From Flavobacterium sp. KACC 22761 (GTDB taxonomy: Bacteria > Bacteroidota > Bacteroidia > Flavobacteriales > Flavobacteriaceae), in assembly GCF_034058155.1 (NCBI RefSeq), contig NZ_CP139148.1, positions 3,162,001-3,226,000 on the forward strand: a DNA stretch of 64,000 nt, read 5' to 3'. Below, one piece after another: positions 7,470 to 15,896 of the stretch. The translations under genes were made by a program, and so were the position numbers. Every line of letters starts with the position of its first letter. Positions within the stretch are counted from its first letter, which is position 1. Under the pieces are notes generated by a model, which saw only the letters and a program-made list of their open reading frames with translations, did not search any database and was not told the DNA's origin.

Positions 7470-8930
7470 ATGAGTCAAGAAGTAAGAAATCTGGAACCAA
7501 AAGCACTTTGGAACAAATTCGCAGATTTAAATGCCGTTCCGCGTCCATCAAAGAAAGAAGAGCGTGTTATCGAGTTTATGAAAAATTTTGGAAACAGCTT
7601 AGGTTTAGAAACTTTTGAAGATGAAATCAGAAATGTAATCATTAGAAAACCTGCGACTCCAGGAATGGAAAACCGCAAGCCAATTGTAATGCAAGGACAC
7701 CTTGACATGGTGCACCAAAAAAATGCAGATACTGTTTTTGATTTTGATACTCAAGGAATTGATATGTATGTCGATGGTGACTGGGTCCGTGCGCGTGGCA
7801 CAACTCTTGGTGCTGACAACGGACTTGGAGTAGCGACTATTATGGCTATTTTGGAAAGCAAAGATATTCCGCATCCTGCAATCGAAGCTTTGTTTACAGT
7901 TGATGAAGAAACGGGAATGACGGGAGCTTTAAACTTAAAAGGAGGCATTTTGCAAGGTCAGATTTTGCTGAATCTAGATACTGAAGAAGATGACGAAATT
8001 GATATTGGATGCGCTGGCGGAATTGATGTAACTGCAACGAGAACGTATCATGAAGAAGAAGTTCCAGAAGGTTCTGTTGGTTATACCATAACAGTAAAAG
8101 GCTTAAACGGAGGACATTCAGGAATGGATATTCACAAAGGTTTAGGGAATGCCAATAAAATTATGAATCGTTTATTGTTTGATGCTTTTGAAAACTTTGG
8201 TTTGCAGGTTGTTGAAATCAATGGCGGAAGTTTAAGAAATGCGATTCCGAGAGAAAGTGTTGCCAAAGTAATTATTTCTCAAATGTTTGATGAGGCTTAT
8301 GTTTATGACATGCAGGAAATTATTGCTGATATCAAAGCAGAATATAAAACAACTGAACCAAACTTAACGATTGAAATCGTAAAAGGCGATTTGCCTGAAA
8401 AAGTAATGGATTTAGGTGTTCAAGAAGGAATCATCAGAGCGATTTATGCAGCACATAATGGAGTTTACAGAATGAGTGCAGATATGGCTGATTTGGTTGA
8501 AACTTCAAATAATATTGCTAGAGTTGTTATTAAAGACGGAGAAATTTTAGTTGGATGTTTGACACGTTCGTCTGTAGAATCTTCAAAATTTGATTTGGCA
8601 AATTCGTTGCGTTCTGCATTTGAATTGGTTGGATGCGAGGTTGAGCTTTCAGGTTCTTATCCAGGATGGACACCAAATGTGAATTCTGAAATCTTAGAAG
8701 TTTTAAAAGAGATTTACGAAAAACAAAACGGAGAACAACCAAAAGTTGTTGCTTGCCATGCTGGTTTGGAATGTGGCATTTTAGGAACTAATTATCCAGA
8801 TATGGATATGATTTCTTTTGGCCCGACTATTCACGGAGCGCATTCTCCAGACGAAAGAGCGAGTATTTCATCTGCTCAAAAATATTGGAAATTTGTATTG
8901 GAAATTCTTTCTAATATTCCGGTTAAATAA
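7470..8930 (+). CDS. pepD: Aminoacyl-histidine dipeptidase (Xaa-His dipeptidase, M20 family)
   Basis: A 486-residue cytosolic zinc peptidase that hydrolyses Xaa-His dipeptides such as carnosine. M20 ligands are visible: GHLDMV at about residue 79, GADNGLG near 118, the catalytic and metal-binding glutamates in DEETGM near 150, NLDTEE near 173, and GPTIHGAHSPDE near 458. The lid domain lies between. Length agrees with bacterial PepD. The ATG at 7470 is chosen; an upstream in-frame TTG at 7446 adds only eight unconserved residues. The gene is monocistronic and is followed by a repeat tract. Confidence 0.92.
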   Translation: MSQEVRNLEPKALWNKFADLNAVPRPSKKEERVIEFMKNFGNSLGLETFEDEIRNVIIRKPATPGMENRKPIVMQGHLDMVHQKNADTVFDFDTQGIDMYVDGDWVRARGTTLGADNGLGVATIMAILESKDIPHPAIEALFTVDEETGMTGALNLKGGILQGQILLNLDTEEDDEIDIGCAGGIDVTATRTYHEEEVPEGSVGYTITVKGLNGGHSGMDIHKGLGNANKIMNRLLFDAFENFGLQVVEINGGSLRNAIPRESVAKVIISQMFDEAYVYDMQEIIADIKAEYKTTEPNLTIEIVKGDLPEKVMDLGVQEGIIRAIYAAHNGVYRMSADMADLVETSNNIARVVIKDGEILVGCLTRSSVESSKFDLANSLRSAFELVGCEVELSGSYPGWTPNVNSEILEVLKEIYEKQNGEQPKVVACHAGLECGILGTNYPDMDMISFGPTIHGAHSPDERASISSAQKYWKFVLEILSNIPVK

Positions 8931-8935
8931 AAGTC

Positions 8936-9000
8936 TCAGTTTTCAGTTACAGTTTTCAGTTTCTTTTGAGGCTGAAAACTGCGACTGCGACTGAAAACTA
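8936..9000. repeat. Inverted arrangement of the CTGAAAACT word
   Basis: AGTTTTCAG occurs twice (8938-8960) and its complement CTGAAAACT twice (8972-8999), the latter joined by GCGACTGCGA. The whole can fold into a hairpin downstream of the dipeptidase gene. The same GCGACTGAAAACT word recurs near 16158-16183, 36001-36030 and, more weakly, 10733-10757. Confidence 0.7.
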
Positions 9001-9019
9001 ATTAATCCTTTTTAAGAAA

Positions 9020-9085
9020 ATTTTTCTTCTTTCTTCTTTTTTCTTTCTTCTTTTTTCTTTCTTTCTTCTTTTTTCTTTCTTCTTT
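9020..9085. repeat. Polypyrimidine repeat of TTTTTTCTTTCTTC
   Basis: About 65 bases of only C and T on the plus strand, built from imperfect 14-base units TTTTTTCTTTCTTC. It lies between the ends of two convergent genes. The strict purine/pyrimidine asymmetry makes unusual DNA structures possible; no gene is present. Confidence 0.8.
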
Positions 9086-9099
9086 TATCCGTTTTTGAC

Positions 9100-9672
9100 T
9101 TAACAACCGTCACCGTCATTGCGAGGTGCGCGTTTATAAATTGTTTTATTGTTTTGTTCTACATAGTCAACGCTAATTATCGGATATGAATATTTTGGCG
9201 CTTGCGATACGCTATGACTTCGTATAATTATTTTGTCGTTTACTTTTAATGTTTTTAATTGGTCAAAACTATTGTTAAAATTCAAGACAGTATAATCTGA
9301 TTTTTCTGTTCCAAAAGCAAGGATATAATCTTCTCCATTAATCTTGGCCATTATACCGAAACCTAATCTTGAGCCAGCCGGAAGAGAAAGAGAGGTTACA
9401 ACTGCTTCCATATTGGTGTAATCCTTAATGGATTTGCTTATTTTAATTGCACTGGCATGTACTTTTTGACCTGCCGCAGATGCTTCCCATTTTTTGTACA
9501 TTATGCCATCAGGTGTGGCTTCCCATTTTTTTAATGCAGCTTTTCTTTCTGCAACAGAGAGGGGTTTTGAGATTGTATTTTTAATGGGTTCATTTTTAAT
9601 TCCGTGATTAGCAAATACCACTCCGCTTACCACAACCAATAATAAGATCAGCAAATAAATGATTTTTTTCAT
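9100..9672 (-). CDS. Secreted or periplasmic protein of unknown function
   Basis: A 190-residue protein with a clear signal peptide (hydrophobic stretch LLILLLVVVSGVVF then ANHG). Mature residues about 35-75 are helical and lysine-rich with two similar words (KKWEATPDG and KKWEASAAG). The remainder looks beta-rich (GFGIMAKINGEDYILAFG). It ends in NDGDGC. I do not recognise the family. It is divergent from the membrane-bound winged-helix regulator 136 bases away, so it may be a target or partner of that regulator; this is inferred only from position. Confidence 0.6.
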   Translation of the reverse strand: MKKIIYLLILLLVVVSGVVFANHGIKNEPIKNTISKPLSVAERKAALKKWEATPDGIMYKKWEASAAGQKVHASAIKISKSIKDYTNMEAVVTSLSLPAGSRLGFGIMAKINGEDYILAFGTEKSDYTVLNFNNSFDQLKTLKVNDKIIIRSHSVSQAPKYSYPIISVDYVEQNNKTIYKRAPRNDGDGC

Positions 9673-9808
9673 GTTTTTGTTGTTTTAATTAATACTCTAA
9701 TTTTATCTCTTTTTAAAGTTTATGAAGCAAATTACTTTATTATTTTACGGATTGTGAACTTAAAATTGTAAATAAAAATGTAAACTTTGTAAATAAAAAC
9801 TTGATACG

Positions 9809-10702
9809 ATGTTTAATAGCAGAAATCTCCTTTCAGGAAAACGCAAATACGTGTTGGGATTATTATTTCTCTCCTTTATCTGTGTAATCTGTGCTGCTTT
9901 TAGCGGTAAGGATAGTGATGACTTTGATTATGCCAGAAGAGAAATTTTGCTCCGCAGAATTGGACATGAAATATTACTACAATCGGGTGATAGTATATCG
10001 AGAGTGCTACCTGTGAAAAAAATCGCAGAAAATGAATATCAGATTAGTTTTGAGAATGATTTTACTTTTCAACCGGACAGTTTAATAGCTACAACGAATC
10101 GTTTTTTAGACAAATCTTCGTTTGCCAATAATTATATAGTTAAGGTTTTGAACTGTAGCGATTCAAGTGTAGCTTATGGATATGCTATTTCCAAAAACAA
10201 GAAAGATGATATTGTAGCTTGTTTAGGAAGAAAGCAACCCAAAGCCTGCTATATGATTAATATAAAATTTGAAGCAGCAAACATAAATATAGTTAAGAAT
10301 GGATATTTTTTGGCTAGCGTGTCCTTTTTAGGATTTTTAGGTTTTATTTTTTTTAGAACTTTTAAGCCGAAAAGGGTTTTGTGGCATACTGAACATAAAG
10401 ACGCTATCGCTTTGGGCTCGGCGTTGTTTGATGCGGTAAACAAGAAACTTTTTATAAATGGAAAGACAATCGACCTGACCGGAACAGAAACCCGTTTACT
10501 GCTCATTTTTGCATTGTCTCCAAACCAGATTATAGAAAAAAAACGAATTCAGAAAGAAATATGGGAAGATGAAGGTGTTGTCGTGGGGCGTAGTCTGGAT
10601 ATGTTTATATCAAAACTTAGAAAAAAACTAGAATTTGATCCAAATCTAAAAATTGTTGTTGTACGCGGGAAAGGATATAAGCTTGAAATTGGTACATTGT
10701 AA
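9809..10702 (+). CDS. Membrane-anchored winged-helix (OmpR-type) transcription regulator
   Basis: A 297-residue one-component regulator. An N-terminal membrane segment (about 14-30) is followed by a 140-residue extracytoplasmic region (35-170), a second membrane segment (about 172-188) and a cytoplasmic C-terminal OmpR/PhoB-type winged helix (about 205-295), with LTGTETRLLLIFALSPNQII, the recognition region VVGRSLDMFISKLRKKL and the wing VVVRGKGYKL. There is no receiver or kinase domain, so signal and output sit in one protein as in ToxR or CadC but with the DNA-binding domain at the C-terminus. The sensor region has cysteines in LNCSD, ACLGR and ACYM. It is divergent from a secreted protein gene. 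Confidence 0.8.
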   Translation: MFNSRNLLSGKRKYVLGLLFLSFICVICAAFSGKDSDDFDYARREILLRRIGHEILLQSGDSISRVLPVKKIAENEYQISFENDFTFQPDSLIATTNRFLDKSSFANNYIVKVLNCSDSSVAYGYAISKNKKDDIVACLGRKQPKACYMINIKFEAANINIVKNGYFLASVSFLGFLGFIFFRTFKPKRVLWHTEHKDAIALGSALFDAVNKKLFINGKTIDLTGTETRLLLIFALSPNQIIEKKRIQKEIWEDEGVVVGRSLDMFISKLRKKLEFDPNLKIVVVRGKGYKLEIGTL

Positions 10703-10762
10703 AATGAAGGAAATATTTATTTGTTTTTCAATCTTAGTGCGACTAAAAACGTAACTACTTTT

Positions 10763-12076
10763 TTATTCAGGATTTTGGCGATAAATCTCAATTGAATCTT
10801 TTGCAAGTCTTTCTTTTATCCATAATTTTAGTTTTTCGCGATTCTCTGAACTTAAATCTTTTTTGGTTTGATAAAGAATAATCGGAATTACATTAGCATT
10901 TTCGCCACTTGTTTTGATGGTATAATTTCCAATTTCAAGCGAAGTGATTTCGGGAAATAATATTTTGCTTTCGGCGCTGATTTTTTCAGTGTTAAAATGA
11001 TATTCAGATAACTGATTTCGTAGATTATTGATTATGATATCTTTTTGATCCACAATATTTTGATTGCTGTTGATTTGATTCATGATGTCTTTTCTCAAAT
11101 TAACGGTGTCTTGCCGAATAATCAGTTTTGTGTTTGGCAGATTATAAGAAACAAGTTTTTTATTTAGACTATCAATTTCTTTTTCAGTAAACTTTTTGGT
11201 CAAAAATGCCAGTTCGATTCTTTTGGGATCAGTATTATACCGAATGTTTTTATAAATAATAGGGAAGTCGTTTTTGATAAATTCGTTCTGAATAAATACT
11301 TCTGTTCTCGAATTATAACTTTTCTGAATATAAAGCTGATATGCAAAATAGACACTTGGAACAATTAAAAACAATATAAGTATCGAAATACCATATTTAA
11401 CTCTTTTTTCGCTTTTTACATCAAGTTGTTTAGCCACAGGATATTTTAAATATTTGACAATAACAAAAGTTGCAATGCAGATAAAAACGCAATTTATGGT
11501 GTATAGATATAAAGCGCCAAGAAAGTAAATATAATTTCCGAGAGCCAAACCATAACCAGCGGTACAAAGCGGAGGCATAAGCGCAGTTGCGATCGCGACG
11601 CCTGGAATTGGGTTTCCTTTTTCAACACGAGTTACGGCTATCACGCCAACTAATCCTCCAAAAAAAGCGATTAAAATATCATAGATATTAGGAGACGTTC
11701 GGGCTAATAATTCGGATTGGGCATCTTTAAACGGACTGATATAAAAATAAAAAGTCGATGTGCATAAACTGACAATTGTAGCAATCAATAAGTTTTTGAT
11801 CGATTTTTTTAAAAGTTCAAAATCATACATTCCTAAACCAAAACCCGCTCCTACAATTGGCCCCATCAAAGGCGAAATCAACATTGCACCAATAATTACT
11901 GCCGTTGAGTTTACATTTAATCCAACTGAAGCAATTATAATGGCGCAGGCCAAAATCCAGATATTTGAACCTCTAAAAGATACAGCGCCCGTAATGTTTT
12001 CGATTACGAGTTTTTTGTTTTCTTCTCCTTTATGGAGGTCAATAAAATTTAGAATTTTTTGTGTAATATCAGCCAT
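10763..12076 (-). CDS. DUF389 family membrane protein
   Basis: A 437-residue protein. Residues 30-250 carry the DUF389 core with several membrane helices and the hallmarks IIASVGLNVNSTAVIIGAMLISPLMGPI and IATALMPPLCTAGYG with GNPIPGVA just before it. The C-terminal 180 residues are soluble and contain a coiled-coil-like stretch near NSNQNIVDQKDIIINNLRNQ. Family members are proposed to be transporters or stress-related membrane proteins, but no activity is established that can be read from the sequence. It is monocistronic; 160 bases separate it from the next gene upstream. Confidence 0.85.
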   Translation of the reverse strand: MADITQKILNFIDLHKGEENKKLVIENITGAVSFRGSNIWILACAIIIASVGLNVNSTAVIIGAMLISPLMGPIVGAGFGLGMYDFELLKKSIKNLLIATIVSLCTSTFYFYISPFKDAQSELLARTSPNIYDILIAFFGGLVGVIAVTRVEKGNPIPGVAIATALMPPLCTAGYGLALGNYIYFLGALYLYTINCVFICIATFVIVKYLKYPVAKQLDVKSEKRVKYGISILILFLIVPSVYFAYQLYIQKSYNSRTEVFIQNEFIKNDFPIIYKNIRYNTDPKRIELAFLTKKFTEKEIDSLNKKLVSYNLPNTKLIIRQDTVNLRKDIMNQINSNQNIVDQKDIIINNLRNQLSEYHFNTEKISAESKILFPEITSLEIGNYTIKTSGENANVIPIILYQTKKDLSSENREKLKLWIKERLAKDSIEIYRQNPE

Positions 12077-12239
12077 TTAGTCTTTTGATTAGAATAGAAA
12101 TTGCTCGGAATGTCTAATTTAATCAAAAAAAGTGGTAAAATGGGCTATTTGGTTTTTTATAATTTCGTCGGTTTCATCATTTATCTCGCTTCGGGTTTGT
12201 GCTGACCGATTTTTGCAAAAGATGAATCTTTAGCTTAAT

Positions 12240-12776
12240 TTATAATAAAGGTATATTGATTGTTGGAGTATCTTCTACATATTTCACATTAATGGCCTTG
12301 CCCGGTTTTAAATCAGGTGTTGAATGAAATATTTCTTTACCATAATATTCTTTTCCGTCAACGTAAAAAGAATATAGTACTAACCACGATTCTTGAACTT
12401 CATTCCCTCTAATAAAAAATCCATCCTGACGAACAATTTCTCTAATATTGGCTTGTGTAGTTAAGCTGTGTTTTCCACTAATTGTCTGCATTTTTTCTTC
12501 AGTTGATCTTCCACCATGAATATTTGATTGTAGAAAATTCATAGTTATAACTGTAATTATTGCACAAGTAGCAAAAGTCATTTTCCCATTATTAAACATG
12601 CTGACTCCATCTGGAGAAGCAAAAAAAGTTTTTAGGAAAAAATACAAAGGAATAAGGATTAAAAGGTAATTGGCAATAATGGAAAGCATACCATGAATTG
12701 GAGGAGAATTCTTGACTAAAAAATATGCTGCTGTAAATCCTAAAATTAAAAATAGTACGGCTAGTTTTTTCTTCAT
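12240..12776 (-). CDS. Small membrane protein with DUF3592-like soluble tail
   Basis: A 178-residue protein with membrane segments at about 5-22, 30-50 and 68-85, then a soluble tail. The tail (about 95-178) has strands typical of DUF3592-like domains: LVLYSFYVDGKEYYGKEI and PGKAINVKYVEDTP, a pattern in which a small extracytoplasmic beta domain ends in a YxxxxP motif. Function is unknown. It lies just downstream of the last recognised border word of the cassette-like array, so it may or may not belong to it. Confidence 0.5.
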   Translation of the reverse strand: MKKKLAVLFLILGFTAAYFLVKNSPPIHGMLSIIANYLLILIPLYFFLKTFFASPDGVSMFNNGKMTFATCAIITVITMNFLQSNIHGGRSTEEKMQTISGKHSLTTQANIREIVRQDGFFIRGNEVQESWLVLYSFYVDGKEYYGKEIFHSTPDLKPGKAINVKYVEDTPTINIPLL

Positions 12777-12813
12777 TTGTTTTTTGGTTTATAAAGATTT
12801 GGTTGAATTATTT

Positions 12814-12830
12814 GTTTTAGTAGCTATTGG
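12814..12830. repeat. Cassette border word (GTTTTAGTAGCTATTGG)
   Basis: This word resembles the ends of the two palindromes upstream (GTTGTAATAGCTGTG at 13342-13356 and GTTGTAGTAGCTGTTGTG at 14225-14242). It lies about 25 bases after the stop of the VOC gene. Without a full palindrome next to it, it would mark a degraded end of the array. Confidence 0.4.
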
Positions 12831-12854
12831 AAGCTGGAGTTTTGTAAAATCCCA

Positions 12855-13205
12855 TTAATTATTTTTATATAATTCAATTTTTCTTCCATCAATGTCTACA
12901 ATTATAGCCATAAAACCATATTCTGTTTGTGTTGGAGGTAAAGAGAATACGACGTCTAATTCTATCAATTTTTGAATTGTCGCCTCAAAGTTGTCAATTC
13001 CAAATCCTAATCTAAGATTTTTGTCAGCTTCAATTTGACTTTTTGTCAAAGGATAAATTTCTAAAACTGTTTTTCCAATAGTTGCAGAATAATGAAATGG
13101 TGAATTTCCATGTTTATGATATTCAAATGTTAATCCAAATAAATTATAAATTTCAGAGAGTTTCTTCGTATCACTTGTTCTTAAAACTAATAAACGTATT
13201 TCCAT
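12855..13205 (-). CDS. VOC family (glyoxalase/bleomycin-resistance fold) protein
   Basis: A 116-residue single-module VOC protein. It begins MEIRLLVLRTSDTKKLSEIYNL, the first beta-alpha motif, and ends VDIDGRKIELYKN, the usual last strand, where the glutamate of IELY is a common metal ligand position. Between them is GFGIDNFEATIQKLIELDV. Such proteins dimerise to bind a metal or small molecule; dioxygenase, glyoxalase and antibiotic-binding roles are all known, and the substrate cannot be read here. It lies alone between border repeats, like a gene cassette. Confidence 0.8.
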   Translation of the reverse strand: MEIRLLVLRTSDTKKLSEIYNLFGLTFEYHKHGNSPFHYSATIGKTVLEIYPLTKSQIEADKNLRLGFGIDNFEATIQKLIELDVVFSLPPTQTEYGFMAIIVDIDGRKIELYKNN

Positions 13206-13240
13206 GTTTTTTTTATAACCTTTTGCAAATGTTATGGCAG

Positions 13241-13347
13241 TACAACGGGTTTGAGACTAAATTGAGCTCTATTTTCTGATTTGACAAATATCATAAATAA
13301 GAAACAAAACCATCTTTCCATTAAGCCAATTACCCAAATCCGTTGTA
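13241..13347. repeat. Imperfect palindrome 1 of the cassette-like array
   Basis: A 107-bp element whose ends are inverted: TACAACGGGTTTG at 13241-13253 and CAAATCCGTTGTA at 13335-13347 (one mismatch), with less exact pairing inside. It begins two to ten bases after the stop of the minus-strand gene ending at 13358 when the border word GTTGTAATAGCTGTG is included. It shares about 80% of its bases with the element at 14125-14230. Size, hairpin shape and position after each gene resemble integron attC sites, but the core is not the classical RYYYAAC/GTTRRRY. Confidence 0.7.
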
Positions 13348-13357
13348 ATAGCTGTGT

Positions 13358-14059
13358 TTATTCTAACTCAGTTTTCTTTATTATATGAATTCCGCCAATA
13401 CTATATGCAACATCAATAGGAATTGGTTTGTCTTTTAGTTGAAAATTTCCGTTTTTAAAAGGAGTAATTCTTTCGTCGATTAGAAAAAAGTAGTCTTCTC
13501 TGTTTGTCAATATATCTAGATTTTCATCTGTTAGTTCTACGGGTTCAACATATTCAACCACCTTAAGTTTATTTAATTCAGGAATCGTTATTTTTTGACC
13601 ATTTATTTCGCAAACGCATTTCTCTCCAAGTCCCGGCATTCCAAACCAAGGCATTGCTTGCGCAATTTGCAATGAAATGTTTGAAGTATCGCCAACAAAA
13701 AGAAAGTTCTTAATTTCAAAAGTTTCAAATACTGGGGGCAATGATTTTTTAGGAAACGGTTCTTCGGCTTTCCAAAAGAACATAACTTTATTTAGCCATT
13801 CTTGATCGTTTGGGCCCGTACAAACTAAATTTTCAGTCCAATAGTGCATATATAGTTGGCTTGCTCGAAGTAAAATTGTCGATTTGTCAATACGTTCTCT
13901 TTGTTTTTCGGTTAATTGTCTAATGACTTTATATCCATAATTATCTCCTGTCGAAATAAATTTGTCGCCTTTTTCCAATTGAACAGTTTCGGTTTTTCCT
14001 AAATTTTGAGAATTGTCTTCTGTTTGTTTCTTTCCAAAAAGCTTGTCTAAAAATCCCAT
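13358..14059 (-). CDS. Hypothetical cytosolic protein in cassette-like unit
   Basis: A 233-residue protein with no signal peptide. It opens with the short amphipathic stretch MGFLDKLFGKK, seen on many unrelated Bacteroidota proteins, followed by a low-complexity linker to about residue 30. The rest is mixed alpha/beta with many aromatic residues (LYMHYWTENLVCTG, MPWFGMPGLG). I do not recognise a family or catalytic motif. Palindromes lie directly on both sides, and its stop is two bases from the border word. Confidence 0.55.
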   Translation of the reverse strand: MGFLDKLFGKKQTEDNSQNLGKTETVQLEKGDKFISTGDNYGYKVIRQLTEKQRERIDKSTILLRASQLYMHYWTENLVCTGPNDQEWLNKVMFFWKAEEPFPKKSLPPVFETFEIKNFLFVGDTSNISLQIAQAMPWFGMPGLGEKCVCEINGQKITIPELNKLKVVEYVEPVELTDENLDILTNREDYFFLIDERITPFKNGNFQLKDKPIPIDVAYSIGGIHIIKKTELE

Positions 14060-14124
14060 ATTATATTTTGTGTAAAATGTTTTATTTTCTTCGTAGTTCC
14101 GTAATATTATGCCCGACGTTCTGG

Positions 14125-14230
14125 TAATAAAACGGGTTTGGGACTAAATTAAGCCCATTCTTCGGGTTTGACAAATCATTCCAAATACAAAACCATCTTT
14201 CCATTTAGGCAATTGCACAAATCCGTTGTA
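14125..14230. repeat. Imperfect palindrome 2 of the cassette-like array
   Basis: A 106-bp element related to the one at 13241-13347: AAAACGGGTTTGGGACTAAA, then GGTTTGACAAATCA, then AAAACCATCTTTCCAT, ending CAAATCCGTTGTAGTAGCTG. The ends are inverted as in palindrome 1. Segments AAAACCATCTTTCCAT and CAAATCCGTTGTA are identical in both copies; differences cluster in the loop. Confidence 0.7.
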
Positions 14231-14265
14231 GTAGCTGTTGTGTGATGTATATTTAATTCGAAATG

Positions 14266-14802
14266 TTATTGATAACCATATATAGGTTCTCTCTTATCTT
14301 CGATTACTTTTTTTAAAAACAAGAAATATCCATTCTTTTCAATTTTGGTCAACTGATATATCGCTTTAACTCTGAATCTTTGTTCAGCTTCATATTTACC
14401 AGTAAATTCGATGACATATTCATCATTGCTTTTTGAATAAAATTTTGAATTCTTTAAAGTTATAATTCCATTTCCACAATCATAACGTTCAGTTAAATCT
14501 TTAAACTCAATTTCCCCATTTTTTTTAAAATTGAATTCATATAATACAAAATCATTTATTGGCTTTACTTTGGTTAAACCAAATCCTTGTTTCGCAAAAA
14601 ATGTAAAATTTTCAACATAATATCGCCCTGATAATTTTTCATTTGTTTGACTAAGTTTAAGAACGTCTTTTTTAACTAGATTTTTAAGGGTCTGTTTTAT
14701 TTGTTTAGATTCTTTATTAGTCCTTTCAATATTTTTATTATTGTTGCAACTTAAAAAAAGCATCAATATCATTATAAAAAAGAGATGTTTTGTAATCTTC
14801 AT
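14266..14802 (-). CDS. Hypothetical lipoprotein in cassette-like unit
   Basis: A 178-residue protein with a lipoprotein signal: hydrophobic FFIMILMLFL followed by the lipobox LSCN, with lipidation at the cysteine near residue 19. The mature part begins with a charged linker and continues as a beta-rich domain (GRYYVENFTFFAKQGFG, EIEFKDLTERYDCGNG, YVIEFTGKYEAEQRF). No family is recognised. It is flanked by palindromes 2 and 3 and reads in the same direction as its neighbours. Confidence 0.6.
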   Translation of the reverse strand: MKITKHLFFIMILMLFLSCNNNKNIERTNKESKQIKQTLKNLVKKDVLKLSQTNEKLSGRYYVENFTFFAKQGFGLTKVKPINDFVLYEFNFKKNGEIEFKDLTERYDCGNGIITLKNSKFYSKSNDEYVIEFTGKYEAEQRFRVKAIYQLTKIEKNGYFLFLKKVIEDKREPIYGYQ

Positions 14803-14843
14803 TTTTCGGATCTTTTTTTTAGCGTATTTTTAGGTTATATATC

Positions 14844-14964
14844 ATACATTTTGGTGTTTTGAGTGGCTAGGGACTTAATGACAGAGTGTTTTACGCTGAA
14901 CGGAATTATAATTAAAAACGCTAATTCCATTAAATTCCCAGTCACTTTTAAACGCCTGTTGTAT
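14844..14964. repeat. Imperfect palindrome 3 of the cassette-like array
   Basis: A 121-bp element unlike palindromes 1 and 2 in sequence but with the same layout. ATACATTTTGGTGTTTTGAG at its left pairs over 37 positions with the right end, which finishes ACGCCTGTTGTAT; the best part is AGTGGCTAGGGACTTAATG. An inner pair GGAATTA/TAATTCC flanks the loop. It follows the stop of the gene at 14975 in gene direction. Confidence 0.55.
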
Positions 14965-14974
14965 GCAGCCTATT

Positions 14975-15853
14975 TTAGTTTAGAGTTTTAATAATAACTT
15001 TTGTACTTCTCATAAAATATCTCATAGATATATCATGGTTTTCTAGTGTATTTTGTAAACTTTGATTTATCAATACAATGTTTCCATACCAATAAGATGC
15101 GTCAATAGAATGTTGGATCAATTTTCTTGCGGATGGAATAGCTCCATATTTACTATTTAGTAAAATAAATTTTTTCGATAAATATTCATTAACTGTTTGA
15201 CCATGGTCTATATTTTGTTGGCTTGCCCATAAATCAACTATCGATTTTACTTCTGTTAGGAATTGTTTCTCATCTGGTTTAGTAGTAGGATCATTTAATT
15301 GTGTCAGCAGTTCTGTAAATAAAATACGCATGTCTCTCAGATGATTTCCCATTATTTCATTCATTCTATTTATTTCTTCTTGAGCAAGCTTCATAGACTC
15401 ATAGATACTATTTTCCCAGAATTCAATGTTTGCCATGTTTTCCCATACTTTTATAAAGCATTTATTTCGCAATCTTTTTTCTTTATTCCAGTAAAAAATA
15501 TTTTCAAAACCCGAAAAAAAACATTCAAAAGAATCTTTGTGAGTCATTGAATTAAGAATAGCAATTTGAAAAAATTGAATTTTGCCAATTGGAACCGCAC
15601 TAAATGTTTTGATATTTAAGTGGCCCAATTGGATTTTTATAACTTCGCGTCTTTTTTTTAACGAAGCAATTAAGGTTTCAAGGTTTTTTATAAAGAGTTT
15701 TCTATTTGCTTTTCTGAGGTAATAGTTATTTATAGCTTTTCCACATGAAGAAAAGGCATAACCTAAACCAAAAACGATAATTGTTATAATTATTGTTGCT
15801 GACGTATTACTGTCAATTTGAAATAGGTTTTCAATTAATTTTTGAATATTCAT
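14975..15853 (-). CDS. Hypothetical protein with one membrane segment, in cassette-like unit
   Basis: A 292-residue protein. A hydrophobic segment (ATIIITIIVFGLGYAFSS) spans residues about 19-36; the rest is helical, charged and probably cytoplasmic, with long helices such as KNLETLIASLKKRREVIKI and EEINRMNEIMGNHLRDM. No known family is recognised. The ATG at 15853 is chosen; the frame is open to a TTG at 15895 but that part overlaps the border word. The gene is framed by near-perfect inverted 13-base words, GTTGTATGCAGCC at 14958-14970 and GGTTGCATACAAC at 15884-15896. Confidence 0.55.
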   Translation of the reverse strand: MNIQKLIENLFQIDSNTSATIIITIIVFGLGYAFSSCGKAINNYYLRKANRKLFIKNLETLIASLKKRREVIKIQLGHLNIKTFSAVPIGKIQFFQIAILNSMTHKDSFECFFSGFENIFYWNKEKRLRNKCFIKVWENMANIEFWENSIYESMKLAQEEINRMNEIMGNHLRDMRILFTELLTQLNDPTTKPDEKQFLTEVKSIVDLWASQQNIDHGQTVNEYLSKKFILLNSKYGAIPSARKLIQHSIDASYWYGNIVLINQSLQNTLENHDISMRYFMRSTKVIIKTLN

Positions 15854-15883
15854 TTTTTCGACTTTGTTGGTACGTTTAGTTTT

Positions 15884-15896
15884 GGTTGCATACAAC
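15884..15896. repeat. Upstream border word of the cassette-like array
   Basis: GGTTGCATACAAC is the reverse complement, with one mismatch, of GTTGTATGCAGCC at 14958-14970 on the other side of the gene. No full palindrome is seen upstream of it, so this may be the outer end of the array. Confidence 0.5.

Noticed and set aside
12100..12239. Possible decayed coding remnant downstream of the 12240 gene
   Set aside because: Two short frames of 15-25 codons look protein-like but need a frameshift to join, and match no family I recognise.
12814..15896. Insertion sequence or MITE explanation for the palindromes
   Set aside because: No target-site duplication was noticed and the elements alternate regularly with genes in one direction, which fits cassettes better; still not excluded.
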